A stretch of 64,000 nt of DNA, taken from assembly GCA_029959285.1 (NCBI GenBank), contig JASCOE010000001.1, forward strand, positions 186,001 through 250,000, in the 5' to 3' direction. Origin of the DNA: Flavobacteriaceae bacterium PS02337. Its GTDB lineage: Bacteria; Bacteroidota; Bacteroidia; Flavobacteriales; Flavobacteriaceae. Positions 1 to 8,046 of the stretch are shown here, in pieces. The position numbers were made by a program, and so were the translations under genes. The notes beneath the pieces were generated by a model, which did not search any database, was not told the DNA's origin, and saw only the letters and a list, made by a program, of their open reading frames with translations. How positions within the stretch are numbered: the first letter of the stretch is position 1; the number at the start of each line of letters is the position of its first letter.

Positions 1-505
1 CGCTTTAGATAGTGCTGAAAAAATTATTGCTGATGATATTGCGCCAGCCGATTATCAGACGAAAATTAAAGAAGTGGCAAAATCTGATGATTACAGAAGT
101 TTTGTAACTGAGAAATTACAACCCGCAGAATTGGCTTCTTCTTTAATTGGAAACCTATATACTGGTTCCATTTTCATGGGATTATTATCGACTTTGGCTC
201 ATTTTCATGATACAAACAAAGAAGTTGCAGGAACTAAATTCGGTTTCCTAGCTTACGGAAGCGGATCTAAATCTAAAGTTTTTGAAGGAACAATTCAACC
301 AGAATGGAAATCGGCTTTAGAGAATGTAAAGCTTTTTGAAAATTTAGCTGAAAGCGTAGAAATTAATTTCAACACTTACGAAAGCCTTCATAAAAAAGAA
401 CAAAAACAAAGCGTAAGAACTCCGAAAAACGAATGGGTTTTAGACCGAATTGAAAAAGAAATTCCAGTTTTGATTGGAGCTAGATATTATAAATGGATTG
501 ATTAA
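1..505 (+). CDS. Hydroxymethylglutaryl-CoA synthase family protein, C-terminal part
   Basis: The reading frame is open from base 2 and runs to the TAA at 503-505, so this is the 3' end of a gene that starts outside the window. A GTG at 74 is an internal codon, not a start. The visible 168 or so residues match the C-terminal domain of HMG-CoA synthase: a helical stretch ending in a Gly-rich exposed loop, then a strand and the conserved turn YGSGSKSKVFEG at about 210-275. Family members condense acetyl-CoA with acetoacetyl-CoA to give HMG-CoA for the mevalonate pathway. The catalytic Cys, His and Glu lie upstream and cannot be checked. A polyketide-type HMG synthase is an alternative. Confidence 0.8.
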   Translation, partial: ALDSAEKIIADDIAPADYQTKIKEVAKSDDYRSFVTEKLQPAELASSLIGNLYTGSIFMGLLSTLAHFHDTNKEVAGTKFGFLAYGSGSKSKVFEGTIQPEWKSALENVKLFENLAESVEINFNTYESLHKKEQKQSVRTPKNEWVLDRIEKEIPVLIGARYYKWID

Positions 506-528
506 GAAATTCCAATTTTTTAAATTCC

Positions 529-560
529 AAAACCGAAGCTTCATGTTTAGGTTTTTTTAT
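529..560 (+). terminator. Probable terminator of the HMG-CoA synthase gene
   Basis: The arms AAACC and GGTTT enclose an inner GAAGCTTC palindrome and are followed by a T run. It lies 25 bases after the stop codon. Confidence 0.5.
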
Positions 561-569
561 GCATTTTAA

Positions 570-692
570 TTTAACCGCAAAGTTCGCAAAGGATTACGCA
601 AGGTTCGCAAAACTTTTTATAAACACAAAGCTTTGCGAACTTTGCGTTTATTTGGATATCACAAAAATACCTTTGCGCTCTTTGCGGTTAAA
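570..692. repeat. Dispersed palindromic element, CGCAAAG family, copy 1
   Basis: A 123-base intergenic element bounded by a perfect 13-base inverted repeat: TTTAACCGCAAAG at 570-582 and CTTTGCGGTTAAA at 680-692. Inside, the words TTCGCAAAG and CTTTGCGAAC recur on both strands, so the whole element can fold into a long hairpin. A relative lies at 55391-55538. It has no ORF and no transposase. Confidence 0.75.
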
Positions 693-706
693 TAACAAAT
701 AAATAA

Positions 707-889
707 TTAATCTTTCTTATGCTGTTCCGTATAATTCTGATTTCCTTTAATTCGAGTATCTTCCGTATGCATTCCGTTTGCCATTCCTAACATAAAGGCC
801 GTTATTATAATTATAAATTTTCTTTTTATCCAATGAAGAACTGGTCGCTTAGATTGCTCCAAGCGATATTTTTTATTTTGTTTATACAT
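707..889 (-). CDS. Small membrane protein, unknown function
   Basis: 60 residues with an ATG start. A basic N-terminus (KQNKKYRLEQSKR) precedes one hydrophobic segment of about 15 residues (FIIIITAFMLGMANG), followed by a polar tail. This suggests a single-pass membrane protein with its N-terminus inside. I do not recognise a family. It is the last in a run of leftward genes (707-3821), but the 60-base gap to the next one leaves operon membership uncertain. Its small size means a chance ORF cannot be excluded. Confidence 0.5.
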   Translation of the reverse strand: MYKQNKKYRLEQSKRPVLHWIKRKFIIIITAFMLGMANGMHTEDTRIKGNQNYTEQHKKD

Positions 890-949
890 TTTGAAAATGA
901 TAAATGATTAGACATTCTTGTTATCATCTATGCTTAGAAATAAATTCTC

Positions 950-1321
950 TTAAGCGTTGTATAAACTTTTACGGAAGTAATTTGAAATGATTATTTCATT
1001 TATAAAAACAGATTGATTTATAAATGAAGTTAGTTTTTGATGAAGCAGATTTTGCAGTTTCAACAATTTCTTGATTTGTAAAGTAAAGACGTTTTCGGTT
1101 TTAAGAAAATTTAAAACAATTGAGAATCTTATTTCATTCCAAGAAACAACTTGCCCGAATTTATATAAACGAGAACTTTTAAGATCTATTTCTCTTCTTA
1201 AAACTACAAATGAAGATTCATAATATTCTGCCGATTTAGATTGAGAATATAAAGTACCATCGCCCGCAATCACGACAAATGTCAGAAAGAGTGCGATTAG
1301 GTATTTTAGATGTTTTTTCAA
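950..1321 (-). CDS. Small secreted protein, unknown function
   Basis: 123 residues starting MKKHLKYLIALFLTFVVIAG, a clear N-terminal signal or anchor sequence. The remainder is mixed helix with many Leu, Ile, Lys and Phe and no cysteines. No family is recognised. The same-strand gene upstream (1359-1946) ends 37 bases before this start, which suggests co-transcription. It could be exported to the periplasm or stay anchored by the uncleaved N-terminus. Confidence 0.55.
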   Translation of the reverse strand: MKKHLKYLIALFLTFVVIAGDGTLYSQSKSAEYYESSFVVLRREIDLKSSRLYKFGQVVSWNEIRFSIVLNFLKTENVFTLQIKKLLKLQNLLHQKLTSFINQSVFINEIIISNYFRKSLYNA

Positions 1322-1358
1322 ATCTGATTATTATGATTATAGAACGAAAATACGATTT

Positions 1359-1946
1359 TTATTCTTTCAACAATTTTTCGTTTTCATTTTTATAAAGCAA
1401 AAGCCCTAATCCTAAAACAAAAACGAAACAACTCAAAAACATCCAAACTCCATTTTTCAAAATAAAAAACGAAAATCCAACAGCAACCGAACCCACAATT
1501 ACCATTAAAGACTTTACAGTTTCTGTTTTTATAAAAGTAAATGCGTGCAAAGCCAAACCAAGAAAAAGCAAAGACGGACCAACAATTACAAAAGGATACA
1601 AAATACTTGGTGAATTACTAATGTGTTGACTCAATTCTACTTTTGCAGTTTCATTATCGCCGTAACTTGACATTATAAAATCGATTGTACAAAGTGCGAT
1701 GTGAGCGATAACACCTAAAATTGTCAATCCCGAAGCGACAATATTTATTCTATTTTTAGGAAATAAATCATTAAACGACAATAAAAAACAGGCGCCAATT
1801 AGATTAAACCAATGCGCAAAATCAATCGATTCGCTTAAACTTGGTAAAAGGTTTGAAAAGAATAAATAACTGATTAGAAAAAAGACCAATCCGATGAGGC
1901 AAAAATATTTAGTTTTCATAATTTGTTTTAAAAATTGATGAAGCAA
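1359..1946 (-). CDS. Multi-pass membrane protein, unknown function
   Basis: 195 residues with about six hydrophobic segments (near residues 15-33, 45-60, 68-88, 115-140, 145-163 and 168-185) joined by short polar loops. It contains no catalytic motif that I recognise. The pattern resembles the uncharacterised small integral membrane proteins common in Flavobacterium. A second ATG at residue 10 (MKTKYF) is an equally good start and would sit closer to the first membrane segment. Confidence 0.6.
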   Translation of the reverse strand: MLHQFLKQIMKTKYFCLIGLVFFLISYLFFSNLLPSLSESIDFAHWFNLIGACFLLSFNDLFPKNRINIVASGLTILGVIAHIALCTIDFIMSSYGDNETAKVELSQHISNSPSILYPFVIVGPSLLFLGLALHAFTFIKTETVKSLMVIVGSVAVGFSFFILKNGVWMFLSCFVFVLGLGLLLYKNENEKLLKE

Positions 1947-2021
1947 AACTAGAATGAAAACTAAATAAAAAGTGCTTGTTTATTGACTTAGGTACAAAAT
2001 GCAGTGTTTTAGGTATGAAAT

Positions 2022-2762
2022 TTACAATGCCATTAAAACATCTTTATAATTTTTGGCAACCGGAAGTTCTATTTGAGTCAAAATGATTGTGCTGGAATTT
2101 CTCCAAGATTTAAAATGCGTCGGATTTATTAAATGTGAACGATGAATTTGTATTAAAAAATCGAAATCATCCTGTACTTTTTTGAGAGAACAACGAATGA
2201 GTTTAGAATGAAGTTTATCATTTTCTAGATAAAAAATCTCAACATAATTCTGTGCATTCGAAATGCAAACCAAATCTATTTTGTTGATTTTCAAAATATC
2301 TAGTTTGTTTTCACCTCTAACAATTAAAACATCTTCTTTTATAGGAATTAATTTTACTAAATAAGTTCTCGCTAAAATAATTATTGGAGCTAAAATCAGC
2401 GCCACTTTTATAAATATGATTGAAAAGAATTCTGAAAAAGTATAACCGCCATTTAAAATTGGACTTTTGTAATATCCATAAATTCCAAACAAATAAATTA
2501 AATAAAAGAAAAGAATACTCAGCATTTCTAAACCGACATTCCACTTTGCTATTTTTTCGTAAAAGGTTTTTTGAACAATAGATAAAAAACTATAACACAA
2601 AAAAGCGATTGCGCTAAAACCAAAACTAATTAAAAACCAAGCTCTTAAATTTATAGTTCCGTCGTCAAAAGGTTTAATAATAAAAGCAAAAGTAAAAAGC
2701 CAAACGCTTACTAAAATCGCAATTATTAAATGGTATTTTATTGATGGATTTAGCTTGTTCAT
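2022..2762 (-). CDS. Membrane-anchored LytTR-type transcription regulator
   Basis: Four hydrophobic segments in the first 145 or so residues are followed by a LytTR DNA-binding domain of about 100 residues. Its hallmarks are a strand pair with NAQNYVEI, then the RCSLKKV helix and QIHRSHLINPTHF. LytTR domains bind DNA through beta strands and normally follow a receiver domain; here a membrane domain replaces it, so it probably senses something in or near the membrane. I place the start at the ATG at 2762 (MNKLNPS). An upstream TTG would add ten residues but follows directly on a stop codon. The gene is just downstream of the GNAT gene on the same strand and may be co-transcribed with it. Confidence 0.8.
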   Translation of the reverse strand: MNKLNPSIKYHLIIAILVSVWLFTFAFIIKPFDDGTINLRAWFLISFGFSAIAFLCYSFLSIVQKTFYEKIAKWNVGLEMLSILFFYLIYLFGIYGYYKSPILNGGYTFSEFFSIIFIKVALILAPIIILARTYLVKLIPIKEDVLIVRGENKLDILKINKIDLVCISNAQNYVEIFYLENDKLHSKLIRCSLKKVQDDFDFLIQIHRSHLINPTHFKSWRNSSTIILTQIELPVAKNYKDVLMAL

Positions 2763-2792
2763 TTTAATTTGCTTTTTATTACTTTCAAACAA

Positions 2793-3230
2793 TTACTTAT
2801 AAATCGTAAACTTATTATGACTCAAATTAAAACCAAGATTTTCATAAATCGCTACGTTTTCTATTCGTTTTTTATTTGTCGTTACTTCGATGCTTTTTAA
2901 ATTGTTTTGTTCTGCAAAATTTAAAATCTTATTTATTAATAATCTTCCAACACCTTGACCGCGATATTTTTGATGAATGAAAAATTCCTGAATTTCGCCA
3001 ACCAATCCGCAATGATGCAAAAGGTTTTGTGTGTGAAAACTAATAAATCCTAAACCTTCATTTTCGTTTTCGGCGATTAGATAAAGATTTTTTTTGCTTG
3101 AGATGTTTTCATTGAATATTGTTTCGAAAATTTTAAAATCTAAAATTTCGCTTTCAAGTTCGCAGATCGATTTGTAGACAAAATCTAGGTCTTTAGGTTC
3201 TATTCTTCTAATTTTCTGGTTTGATTTCAT
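2793..3230 (-). CDS. GNAT family N-acetyltransferase
   Basis: 145 residues of typical GNAT length. Motif A is visible as EFFIHQKYRGQGVGRLLI (the R/Q-x-x-G-x-G/A acetyl-CoA phosphate loop), and motif B near the end reads VAIYENLGFN. Such enzymes transfer an acetyl group from acetyl-CoA to an amine. The substrate cannot be told from sequence. The upstream gene ends 15 bases away (3246) and the LytTR regulator follows, so all three may form one leftward unit. Confidence 0.85.
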   Translation of the reverse strand: MKSNQKIRRIEPKDLDFVYKSICELESEILDFKIFETIFNENISSKKNLYLIAENENEGLGFISFHTQNLLHHCGLVGEIQEFFIHQKYRGQGVGRLLINKILNFAEQNNLKSIEVTTNKKRIENVAIYENLGFNLSHNKFTIYK

Positions 3231-3245
3231 GATTTCTATATCAAT

Positions 3246-3821
3246 TTAAACTGATAACCATTCTAAAGTTATGAACTTATCACAATCATCTTTCATCTCA
3301 GGAACCCAGTCAAGAAGTATCGCAGAGCCACCTCTTTTAATTTCATTCCTAACTATATCATAAGTTTCTTTTCCATCAACTGGCCCTTGTCCTGCTAACT
3401 CAAAAACTATATGCTTTGTTTTAGAAAATGTCGCATATAATGCAAGTAATCTTTTAGAACTCCAGTAAAGATCATTTATTTTGGTGTTTTTATTAACCCA
3501 TGGCATTTCATAAATTTTCTCAATAAATTTGCTTTGTAGATTTGCGTTTTTCCTCAAATATTCATCAACTCTAACTGGGAAAAACAAACTTCTAAATCTC
3601 GACTCTTTGAAATAATCCACATAAGTCAAAGGTTTTGCAACAGTTACATTTTCATTTTTTATTTTTCCAGTAAAAATATTGAGTAAATCTATTTTAACAT
3701 TTTGAAAAGGAGCACCACCATACAAATACAGTACAACCAATTCTCCTTCTCTTAATTCAAATGGCGGTATATAATACTCATTTGTTCTTATTCCTTTACT
3801 TTTTATTACCAGTTTTTTCAT
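3246..3821 (-). CDS. Degenerate ABC-ATPase-like protein (predicted pseudo-ATPase)
   Basis: 191 residues that follow an ABC nucleotide-binding domain from end to end but without its catalytic residues. The opening strand and FELREGELVVLYLYGG match the region before Walker A, yet the loop reads GGAPFQNVK with no GKS/T. IDLLNIFTGKI matches the helix after Walker A. INDLYWSSKRLLALYATF sits where LSGGQ and its helix belong. HIVFELAGQGPVDG occupies Walker B and the D-loop, with the Asp replaced and the Glu kept. ILLDW replaces the H-loop. I infer an ABC fold that probably no longer hydrolyses ATP. It is short and has no obvious permease partner; its neighbours are a GNAT enzyme and a LytTR regulator. 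ATG start at 3821. Confidence 0.6.
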   Translation of the reverse strand: MKKLVIKSKGIRTNEYYIPPFELREGELVVLYLYGGAPFQNVKIDLLNIFTGKIKNENVTVAKPLTYVDYFKESRFRSLFFPVRVDEYLRKNANLQSKFIEKIYEMPWVNKNTKINDLYWSSKRLLALYATFSKTKHIVFELAGQGPVDGKETYDIVRNEIKRGGSAILLDWVPEMKDDCDKFITLEWLSV

Positions 3822-4134
3822 GCTATCTCCATAAAATCATTTAAAGAATACTTTAGCTTTCTCAAGATTACACAATTCTAAATTCAAAAGCAATTCGATA
3901 GTCAGAAAATAATTAATCTTCTATCGGTCTTTCTCGAGTCGCTTACGGAGATTTCTCGTTCCTCGAAATGACAAAATTACGGTCTATCAAGCTTAAAAAA
4001 ATCATTTTAATCAGTATAATCTGTGGCTAAAAAATTAGAACCAAAACAAATAAGAAAACTTTAATAAATCAATTATACGCCACTAATTCAAAAATCATTA
4101 ATTTTGAAATTCGAAGTTCAAAAACGAAATAATT
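3822..4134. other. Intergenic region with two dispersed repeat fragments
   Basis: 313 bases between divergent genes. Bases 3924-3984 carry a word (TTCTCGTTCCTCGAAATGAC) of a type I know from Flavobacterium intergenic repeats. Bases 4000-4032 carry one arm of the ATAATCTGTGGC element seen complete at 34671 and 47477. A TAnnTTTG box (TAATTTTG) at 4099-4106 probably serves the aminopeptidase gene. No ORF is convincing. Confidence 0.6.
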
Positions 4135-5427
4135 ATGAAATATCATCAAATAAACAGCGCACTTTTTGTAAAAAATCGCAGAAAGTTCATGGCTGAAATG
4201 AAACCTAATTCTGTTGCCGTATTCAATTCAAACGACATTTACCCAATTAGTGCCGACAGTACTTTGCCGTTTGCACAACATAGAGATATTTTTTATCTGA
4301 GCGGTGTAGATCAGGAAGAAAGCGTTTTGCTTTTGTTTCCAGATGCACCTTATGAGAGCCAAAGAGAAATTCTTTTCTTGAGAGAAACCAACGATCATAT
4401 TGCAGTTTGGGAAGGTGAAAAATTGACTAAAGAACGTGCTTTTCAGGTTTCTGGAATTAGAACGGTTTATTGGCTGCAAGATTTTCATAAAGTTTTGAAC
4501 GAAATGATGACGTATGCTGACACCATGTACATCAATACAAACGAACATTACCGCGCGACTGTTGAAACAGAAACTCGTGAAGCTCGTTTTGTAAAATGGT
4601 GGAAAGAACGTTATCCTGCACATAATGTTGCTAAAAGTAACCCAATTTTACAACGCATTCGTTCTGTAAAAGAAAGCGAAGAAATCGATTTGATTCAACA
4701 CGCTTGTGATATTACAGAAAAAGGTTTCCGCAGATTATTAGGATTCGTAAAACCAAATGTTACAGAATATGAAATCGAAGCCGAATTAGCTCACGAATTC
4801 ATCCGTAACCGTTCTAAAGGTTTTGCTTACACGCCAATTATTGCTTCAGGAAACAATGCAAATGTTTTACATTATATCGAAAACAATCAGCAATGTAAAG
4901 CCGGAGATTTGATTTTATTGGATGTTGCGGCAGAATATGCTAATTATTCTAGCGACATGACAAGAACAATTCCAGTTTCTGGACGTTTTTCAGATCGTCA
5001 AAAAGCGGTTTATAATGCTGTTTTAAGAGTTAAAAATGAAGCTACAAAAATGCTGACTCCAGGAACACTTTGGAAACAATATCATATTGAAGTTGGTAAA
5101 ATCATGACTTCTGAATTGCTTGGTTTAGGTTTATTGGACAAAGCCGATGTTCAGAACGAAAATCCGGAATGGCCTGCTTACAAAAAATATTTCATGCACG
5201 GAACTTCTCACCACATGGGATTGGACACGCATGATTACGGCTTGCTTCACGAACCAATGAAACCAAATATGGTTTTTACGGTTGAACCAGGAATTTATAT
5301 TCCAGCAGAAAAATTCGGAATCCGTTTAGAAGACAATGTTGTCGTTCAAGAAAAAGGAGAACCTTTTAACTTAATGAGAAATATTCCTGTTGAAGTTGAC
5401 GAGATTGAAACTTTGATGAATGAATAG
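4135..5427 (+). CDS. pepP: Aminopeptidase P (Xaa-Pro aminopeptidase), M24B family
   Basis: 430 residues, close to the 440 of the E. coli enzyme, which removes the N-terminal residue from peptides with proline in second position using a dinuclear metal centre. An N-terminal AMP_N domain (about 1-170) leads to a pita-bread catalytic domain. All five metal ligands can be placed: D263 and D274 in DVAAEYANYSSDMTRT, H359 in HGTSHHMG, E384 in VEPGIYIP and E399 in RLEDN. H355 and H366 match the other conserved histidines. It is a cytoplasmic protein in a single-gene unit, closed by the bidirectional terminator at 5436 that it shares with the convergent ferritin gene. Confidence 0.95.
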   Translation: MKYHQINSALFVKNRRKFMAEMKPNSVAVFNSNDIYPISADSTLPFAQHRDIFYLSGVDQEESVLLLFPDAPYESQREILFLRETNDHIAVWEGEKLTKERAFQVSGIRTVYWLQDFHKVLNEMMTYADTMYINTNEHYRATVETETREARFVKWWKERYPAHNVAKSNPILQRIRSVKESEEIDLIQHACDITEKGFRRLLGFVKPNVTEYEIEAELAHEFIRNRSKGFAYTPIIASGNNANVLHYIENNQQCKAGDLILLDVAAEYANYSSDMTRTIPVSGRFSDRQKAVYNAVLRVKNEATKMLTPGTLWKQYHIEVGKIMTSELLGLGLLDKADVQNENPEWPAYKKYFMHGTSHHMGLDTHDYGLLHEPMKPNMVFTVEPGIYIPAEKFGIRLEDNVVVQEKGEPFNLMRNIPVEVDEIETLMNE

Positions 5428-5435
5428 ATAAAAAG

Positions 5436-5466
5436 AAAGCCCTTAATAAACATTAAGGGCTTTTTA
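5436..5466. terminator. Bidirectional terminator between pepP and ferritin
   Basis: A perfect 12-base stem (AAAGCCCTTAAT at 5436-5447, ATTAAGGGCTTT at 5452-5463) with a four-base loop, an A run on the left and a T run on the right. Confidence 0.9.
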
Positions 5467-5483
5467 ATTTTATAAATCAGATA

Positions 5484-6002
5484 TTATCCGATTTTAGCTA
5501 TTTGTACATCCAATTGGAATTTTCCATCAGCTGCATTTTCGTTAATCAACTCAAAAAGCTCTAAAGCTCTTCTTGCGTTTTTCTCTTCTTCTCTTTGTTC
5601 AGCTACATACCACATCATAAAATCTTCTGTAGCGTAGTCATTTTCAGCTCTACATTTTGCAATTACTTTATTGATTGCTTGTGTAACTGCAATTTCGTTT
5701 TGTAAAGCGATTTCGAATACTTCTTTAAGAGAAGCAAATTCTTGCTGCACTTCTGGAACAGATGGCGTAACCGCAATCCCTCCCATGTCCGTAATATATT
5801 TGAAAACTTTTAGAAAATGCTCTCTTTCTTCTTCAGCTTGCTTATACAAATAAGATGCTGTATTTGCATAACCATTTCTATCTAACCATGCAGCCATAGC
5901 TAAATATTTGTTTGAAGCGTCACTTTCTAATTTTGCCTGTAAGTTCAATATATTTTCTACACCTTCAACTAATGAAGTACGTGTTCTTAGTAAATCTTTC
6001 AT
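5484..6002 (-). CDS. ftnA: Ferritin (non-heme iron storage)
   Basis: 172 residues, typical of bacterial ferritin. It oxidises Fe(II) and stores it as mineral in a 24-subunit shell. Ferroxidase-centre residues can be placed: E26 (LESDASNKY), E59 and H62 in EEEREH, E103 (LQNEIAV) and Q136 in VAEQREEE. No heme-ligand methionine of bacterioferritin is seen in the expected helix, so plain ferritin is preferred. A TA-rich region with TTTTTG lies about 20-35 bases upstream of the ATG at 6002 and may be the promoter. It is a monocistronic gene convergent with pepP. Confidence 0.93.
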   Translation of the reverse strand: MKDLLRTRTSLVEGVENILNLQAKLESDASNKYLAMAAWLDRNGYANTASYLYKQAEEEREHFLKVFKYITDMGGIAVTPSVPEVQQEFASLKEVFEIALQNEIAVTQAINKVIAKCRAENDYATEDFMMWYVAEQREEEKNARRALELFELINENAADGKFQLDVQIAKIG

Positions 6003-6091
6003 AACCTTTAATTTTTATATATGTAAAATTACAAAAATTAAAGAAGACGACTGTAACCCCTTGAAAATTTGGATTTAATCTAAGTAAGAAT

Positions 6092-6448
6092 CTAAATAAG
6101 CTCTACGTTTGCAATATTGCAAAGCATAGAATGTAAGTTGAGTGTAAATTTTGTTCCGTTTAATAAATCTCTTAACTGCACTATTTCGCAGATTGTAAGA
6201 TTTCTGGAAAAATTTCTTTTGGTAGTTTCAATCAATTGCGCATCAGACTGATCAGATAAGTCGTAAAGCATATTGAGAATGTCAACGCTATTAACCTTTC
6301 TTTGAAAAATCAAAAAATCCTGAATCTTATAACTTGACACGGTATCAACAAAATTGATGATTATACTATTGGTCAAATCACATTGATAACTGTATCCTTT
6401 TTCGGTTTCAAATAATACTTTGGTGGTCAAATCACTAATTAATGCCAT
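6092..6448 (-). CDS. Conserved-looking hypothetical protein
   Basis: 118 residues with an ATG start and no signal peptide or membrane segment, so probably cytoplasmic. The N-terminal half is strand-rich (KVLFETEKGYSYQCDLTNSIIINF) and the C-terminal half helical (TICEIVQLRDLLNGTKFTLNLHSMLCNI). No family is recognised. A good promoter box (TATTTTTG on the minus strand, 6471-6478) lies about 23 bases upstream, which supports a real, separately transcribed gene. Confidence 0.65.
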   Translation of the reverse strand: MALISDLTTKVLFETEKGYSYQCDLTNSIIINFVDTVSSYKIQDFLIFQRKVNSVDILNMLYDLSDQSDAQLIETTKRNFSRNLTICEIVQLRDLLNGTKFTLNLHSMLCNIANVELI

Positions 6449-6791
6449 TCTAATAAAATATATAACGGTGCAAAAATATATAATTTAAAGCAATTAAACA
6501 CGTAATTAAGACTAATTTAAAATAACAAAATCATTTTATCTGTTTAAAAATAACCGAAGTACGCCAAAAACTGTAGCATTCAAAAAATCTTGAGTCTAAT
6601 TTTAAAAACAAAAAAGCAGGAATTATAAATGCATACGAAATAAATGATTAGATTTTACACAAGAAATAATGTATCATCTAGGTTCATTAAAAACTAAACC
6701 GAATAACTATTATTTTTAACTCAAATGAACTTATATTTCTGATATGATTTCGCAATTATTACTTTTGTACTTTATACTTTAAAACTCTATT
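6449..6791. other. AT-rich intergenic region
   Basis: 343 bases between divergent genes. It holds the minus-strand promoter box at 6471-6478 and a possible plus-strand box TACTTTTG at 6760-6767, placed for the hydrolase gene. No ORF, hairpin or repeat stands out. Confidence 0.5.
6471..6478 (-). promoter_or_regulatory. Promoter -7 box for the gene at 6092-6448
   Basis: TATTTTTG followed by CACC on the minus strand matches the Bacteroidota TAnnTTTG box. It would give a leader of roughly 15-20 bases. Confidence 0.6.
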
Positions 6792-7568
6792 TTGAAAAAT
6801 ATTTTATATAAAAACACCAATATCTCTTTTACAGATTCAGGACAAGGAAATGCGATTGTTTTACTTCATGGTTTTCTAGAAAATAAAAAAATGTGGACAG
6901 AATATGCCGCTCTTTTTTCGGAAAAATATCGCGTAATTACAATCGATTTATTAGGACACGGCGACACAGAATGTTTAGGATATGTTCATGAAATGGAAGA
7001 AAATGCCAATGTTGTCAATGAAGTTTTAGAGCATTTGCAAATTGAAAAAGCTATAATTCTCGGACATTCAATGGGTGGTTATGTTGGTTTGGCTTTCGCC
7101 GAATTATATCCGAAGAAAATTCAGAAATTAGTGTTGCAAAATTCAACTTCAAAAGAAGATAGTGCAGAGAAAAAAACAAACAGAACCCGCGCCATCAAAG
7201 CTGTAAAACAAAATTATGTGAGTTTTGTAAGTTTAGCAATTGCCAATTTATTTAGCGAAAACAACAGAATTAGATTAGCTGAAGAAATTGAAAAGGTAAA
7301 AACTGAAGCTTTAAAAACACCTTTGCAAGGAATTGTAGCTTCTTTAGAAGGAATGAAAATACGAAAAGACAGAGAAGAATTGATTCGTAAAAACCTGTTT
7401 CCTATATTATTGGTTTTAGGAAAAAAAGATCCTGTTTTAAACTACGAAGAAAGTCTTGCCCAAATTGAAGACACAACTGCAGAATTGGTTTCTTTTGAAG
7501 ACGGACATATGAGTCACATCGAAAACAAAGAAGCTCTGAAAAGCATTTTGCTAGATTTTTTCGAATAA
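6792..7568 (+). CDS. Alpha/beta hydrolase
   Basis: 258 residues with the alpha/beta hydrolase layout: the oxyanion region LLHGFLENK at 24-32, the nucleophile elbow GHSMGG with S93, an acid D213 in GKKDP, and H239 in EDGHMSH. It may be an esterase, a lipase or a member of the MenH-like group; the substrate cannot be told. The start is TTG at 6792: an in-frame TAA sits at 6780-6782 and the next ATG (residue 34) would delete the oxyanion strand, so TTG is effectively forced. It is convergent with the Roadblock pair at 7650-8367. Confidence 0.88.
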   Translation: MKNILYKNTNISFTDSGQGNAIVLLHGFLENKKMWTEYAALFSEKYRVITIDLLGHGDTECLGYVHEMEENANVVNEVLEHLQIEKAIILGHSMGGYVGLAFAELYPKKIQKLVLQNSTSKEDSAEKKTNRTRAIKAVKQNYVSFVSLAIANLFSENNRIRLAEEIEKVKTEALKTPLQGIVASLEGMKIRKDREELIRKNLFPILLVLGKKDPVLNYEESLAQIEDTTAELVSFEDGHMSHIENKEALKSILLDFFE

Positions 7569-7581
7569 AAACAACTTTATA

Positions 7582-7626
7582 AAATCGAAAAAGGCCATTT
7601 CTAACCGAAGCTGAAATGACCTTTTT
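7582..7626. terminator. Bidirectional terminator
   Basis: AAAAAGGCCATTTC and GAAATGACCTTTTT form a 14-base stem with one mismatch between two convergent units, with A and T runs on the outer sides. Confidence 0.75.
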
Positions 7627-7649
7627 CTCATTTTTGGGGGCAAATGTTA

Positions 7650-8024
7650 TTATAACTTTGAAGTAATATCTTTTTTGTATTTAGACAAAGTCGCTCTTGT
7701 TAAACCAAGATTTGCTTTTGTAGAATCTACAGCTAAATAGATAAAATATCTTCCATCTTCAGAAACATCAATAATGTGTATTTGATCTGTTAGTGTAATC
7801 AAGATATCGTTGATTTTTTGATCTAATCCTAAAGCTTTAAGCGCATTCAGCTTTGCTTTTACAACTTCTAAATTGTAAGCAGAAGCCAATTCTGGATCAA
7901 AATCAGGTTTTACAGTTAGCGAACAGTAAGACATTCCTGTCTCAACTTCAGTCACTGAAACAGCGATAAAACCATTAACATTCTCTTTTAAATCGTTTTG
8001 GAAATTTTGTAAAAAATCTGACAT
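7650..8024 (-). CDS. Roadblock/LC7-domain protein, second gene of module 1
   Basis: 124 residues, nearly the whole length a Roadblock/LC7 fold: the opening strand FIAVSVTEVETGMSY, the long helix around YNLEVVKAKLNALKAL, the strand pair ILITLTDQIHIIDV, and the closing YLAVDSTKANLGLTRATL with the family's NLG turn. Roadblock proteins such as MglB dimerise and act on small GTPases in polarity or motility. No MglA-like GTPase is nearby. It follows its partner gene (8047-8367) by 22 bases. It is a clear paralogue of the gene at 20246-20626, sharing VNGFIAV, YNLEVVKAKL, DILITL, QIHIID and KANLG. The link to gliding or polarity is only a suggestion. Confidence 0.82.
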   Translation of the reverse strand: MSDFLQNFQNDLKENVNGFIAVSVTEVETGMSYCSLTVKPDFDPELASAYNLEVVKAKLNALKALGLDQKINDILITLTDQIHIIDVSEDGRYFIYLAVDSTKANLGLTRATLSKYKKDITSKL

Positions 8025-8046
8025 GTTTATTAAATTTTGGTTTAAA

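Noticed and set aside
4228-4623. 131-residue frame on the minus strand inside pepP
   Set aside because: It lies wholly within the well-supported aminopeptidase gene, with no family pattern.
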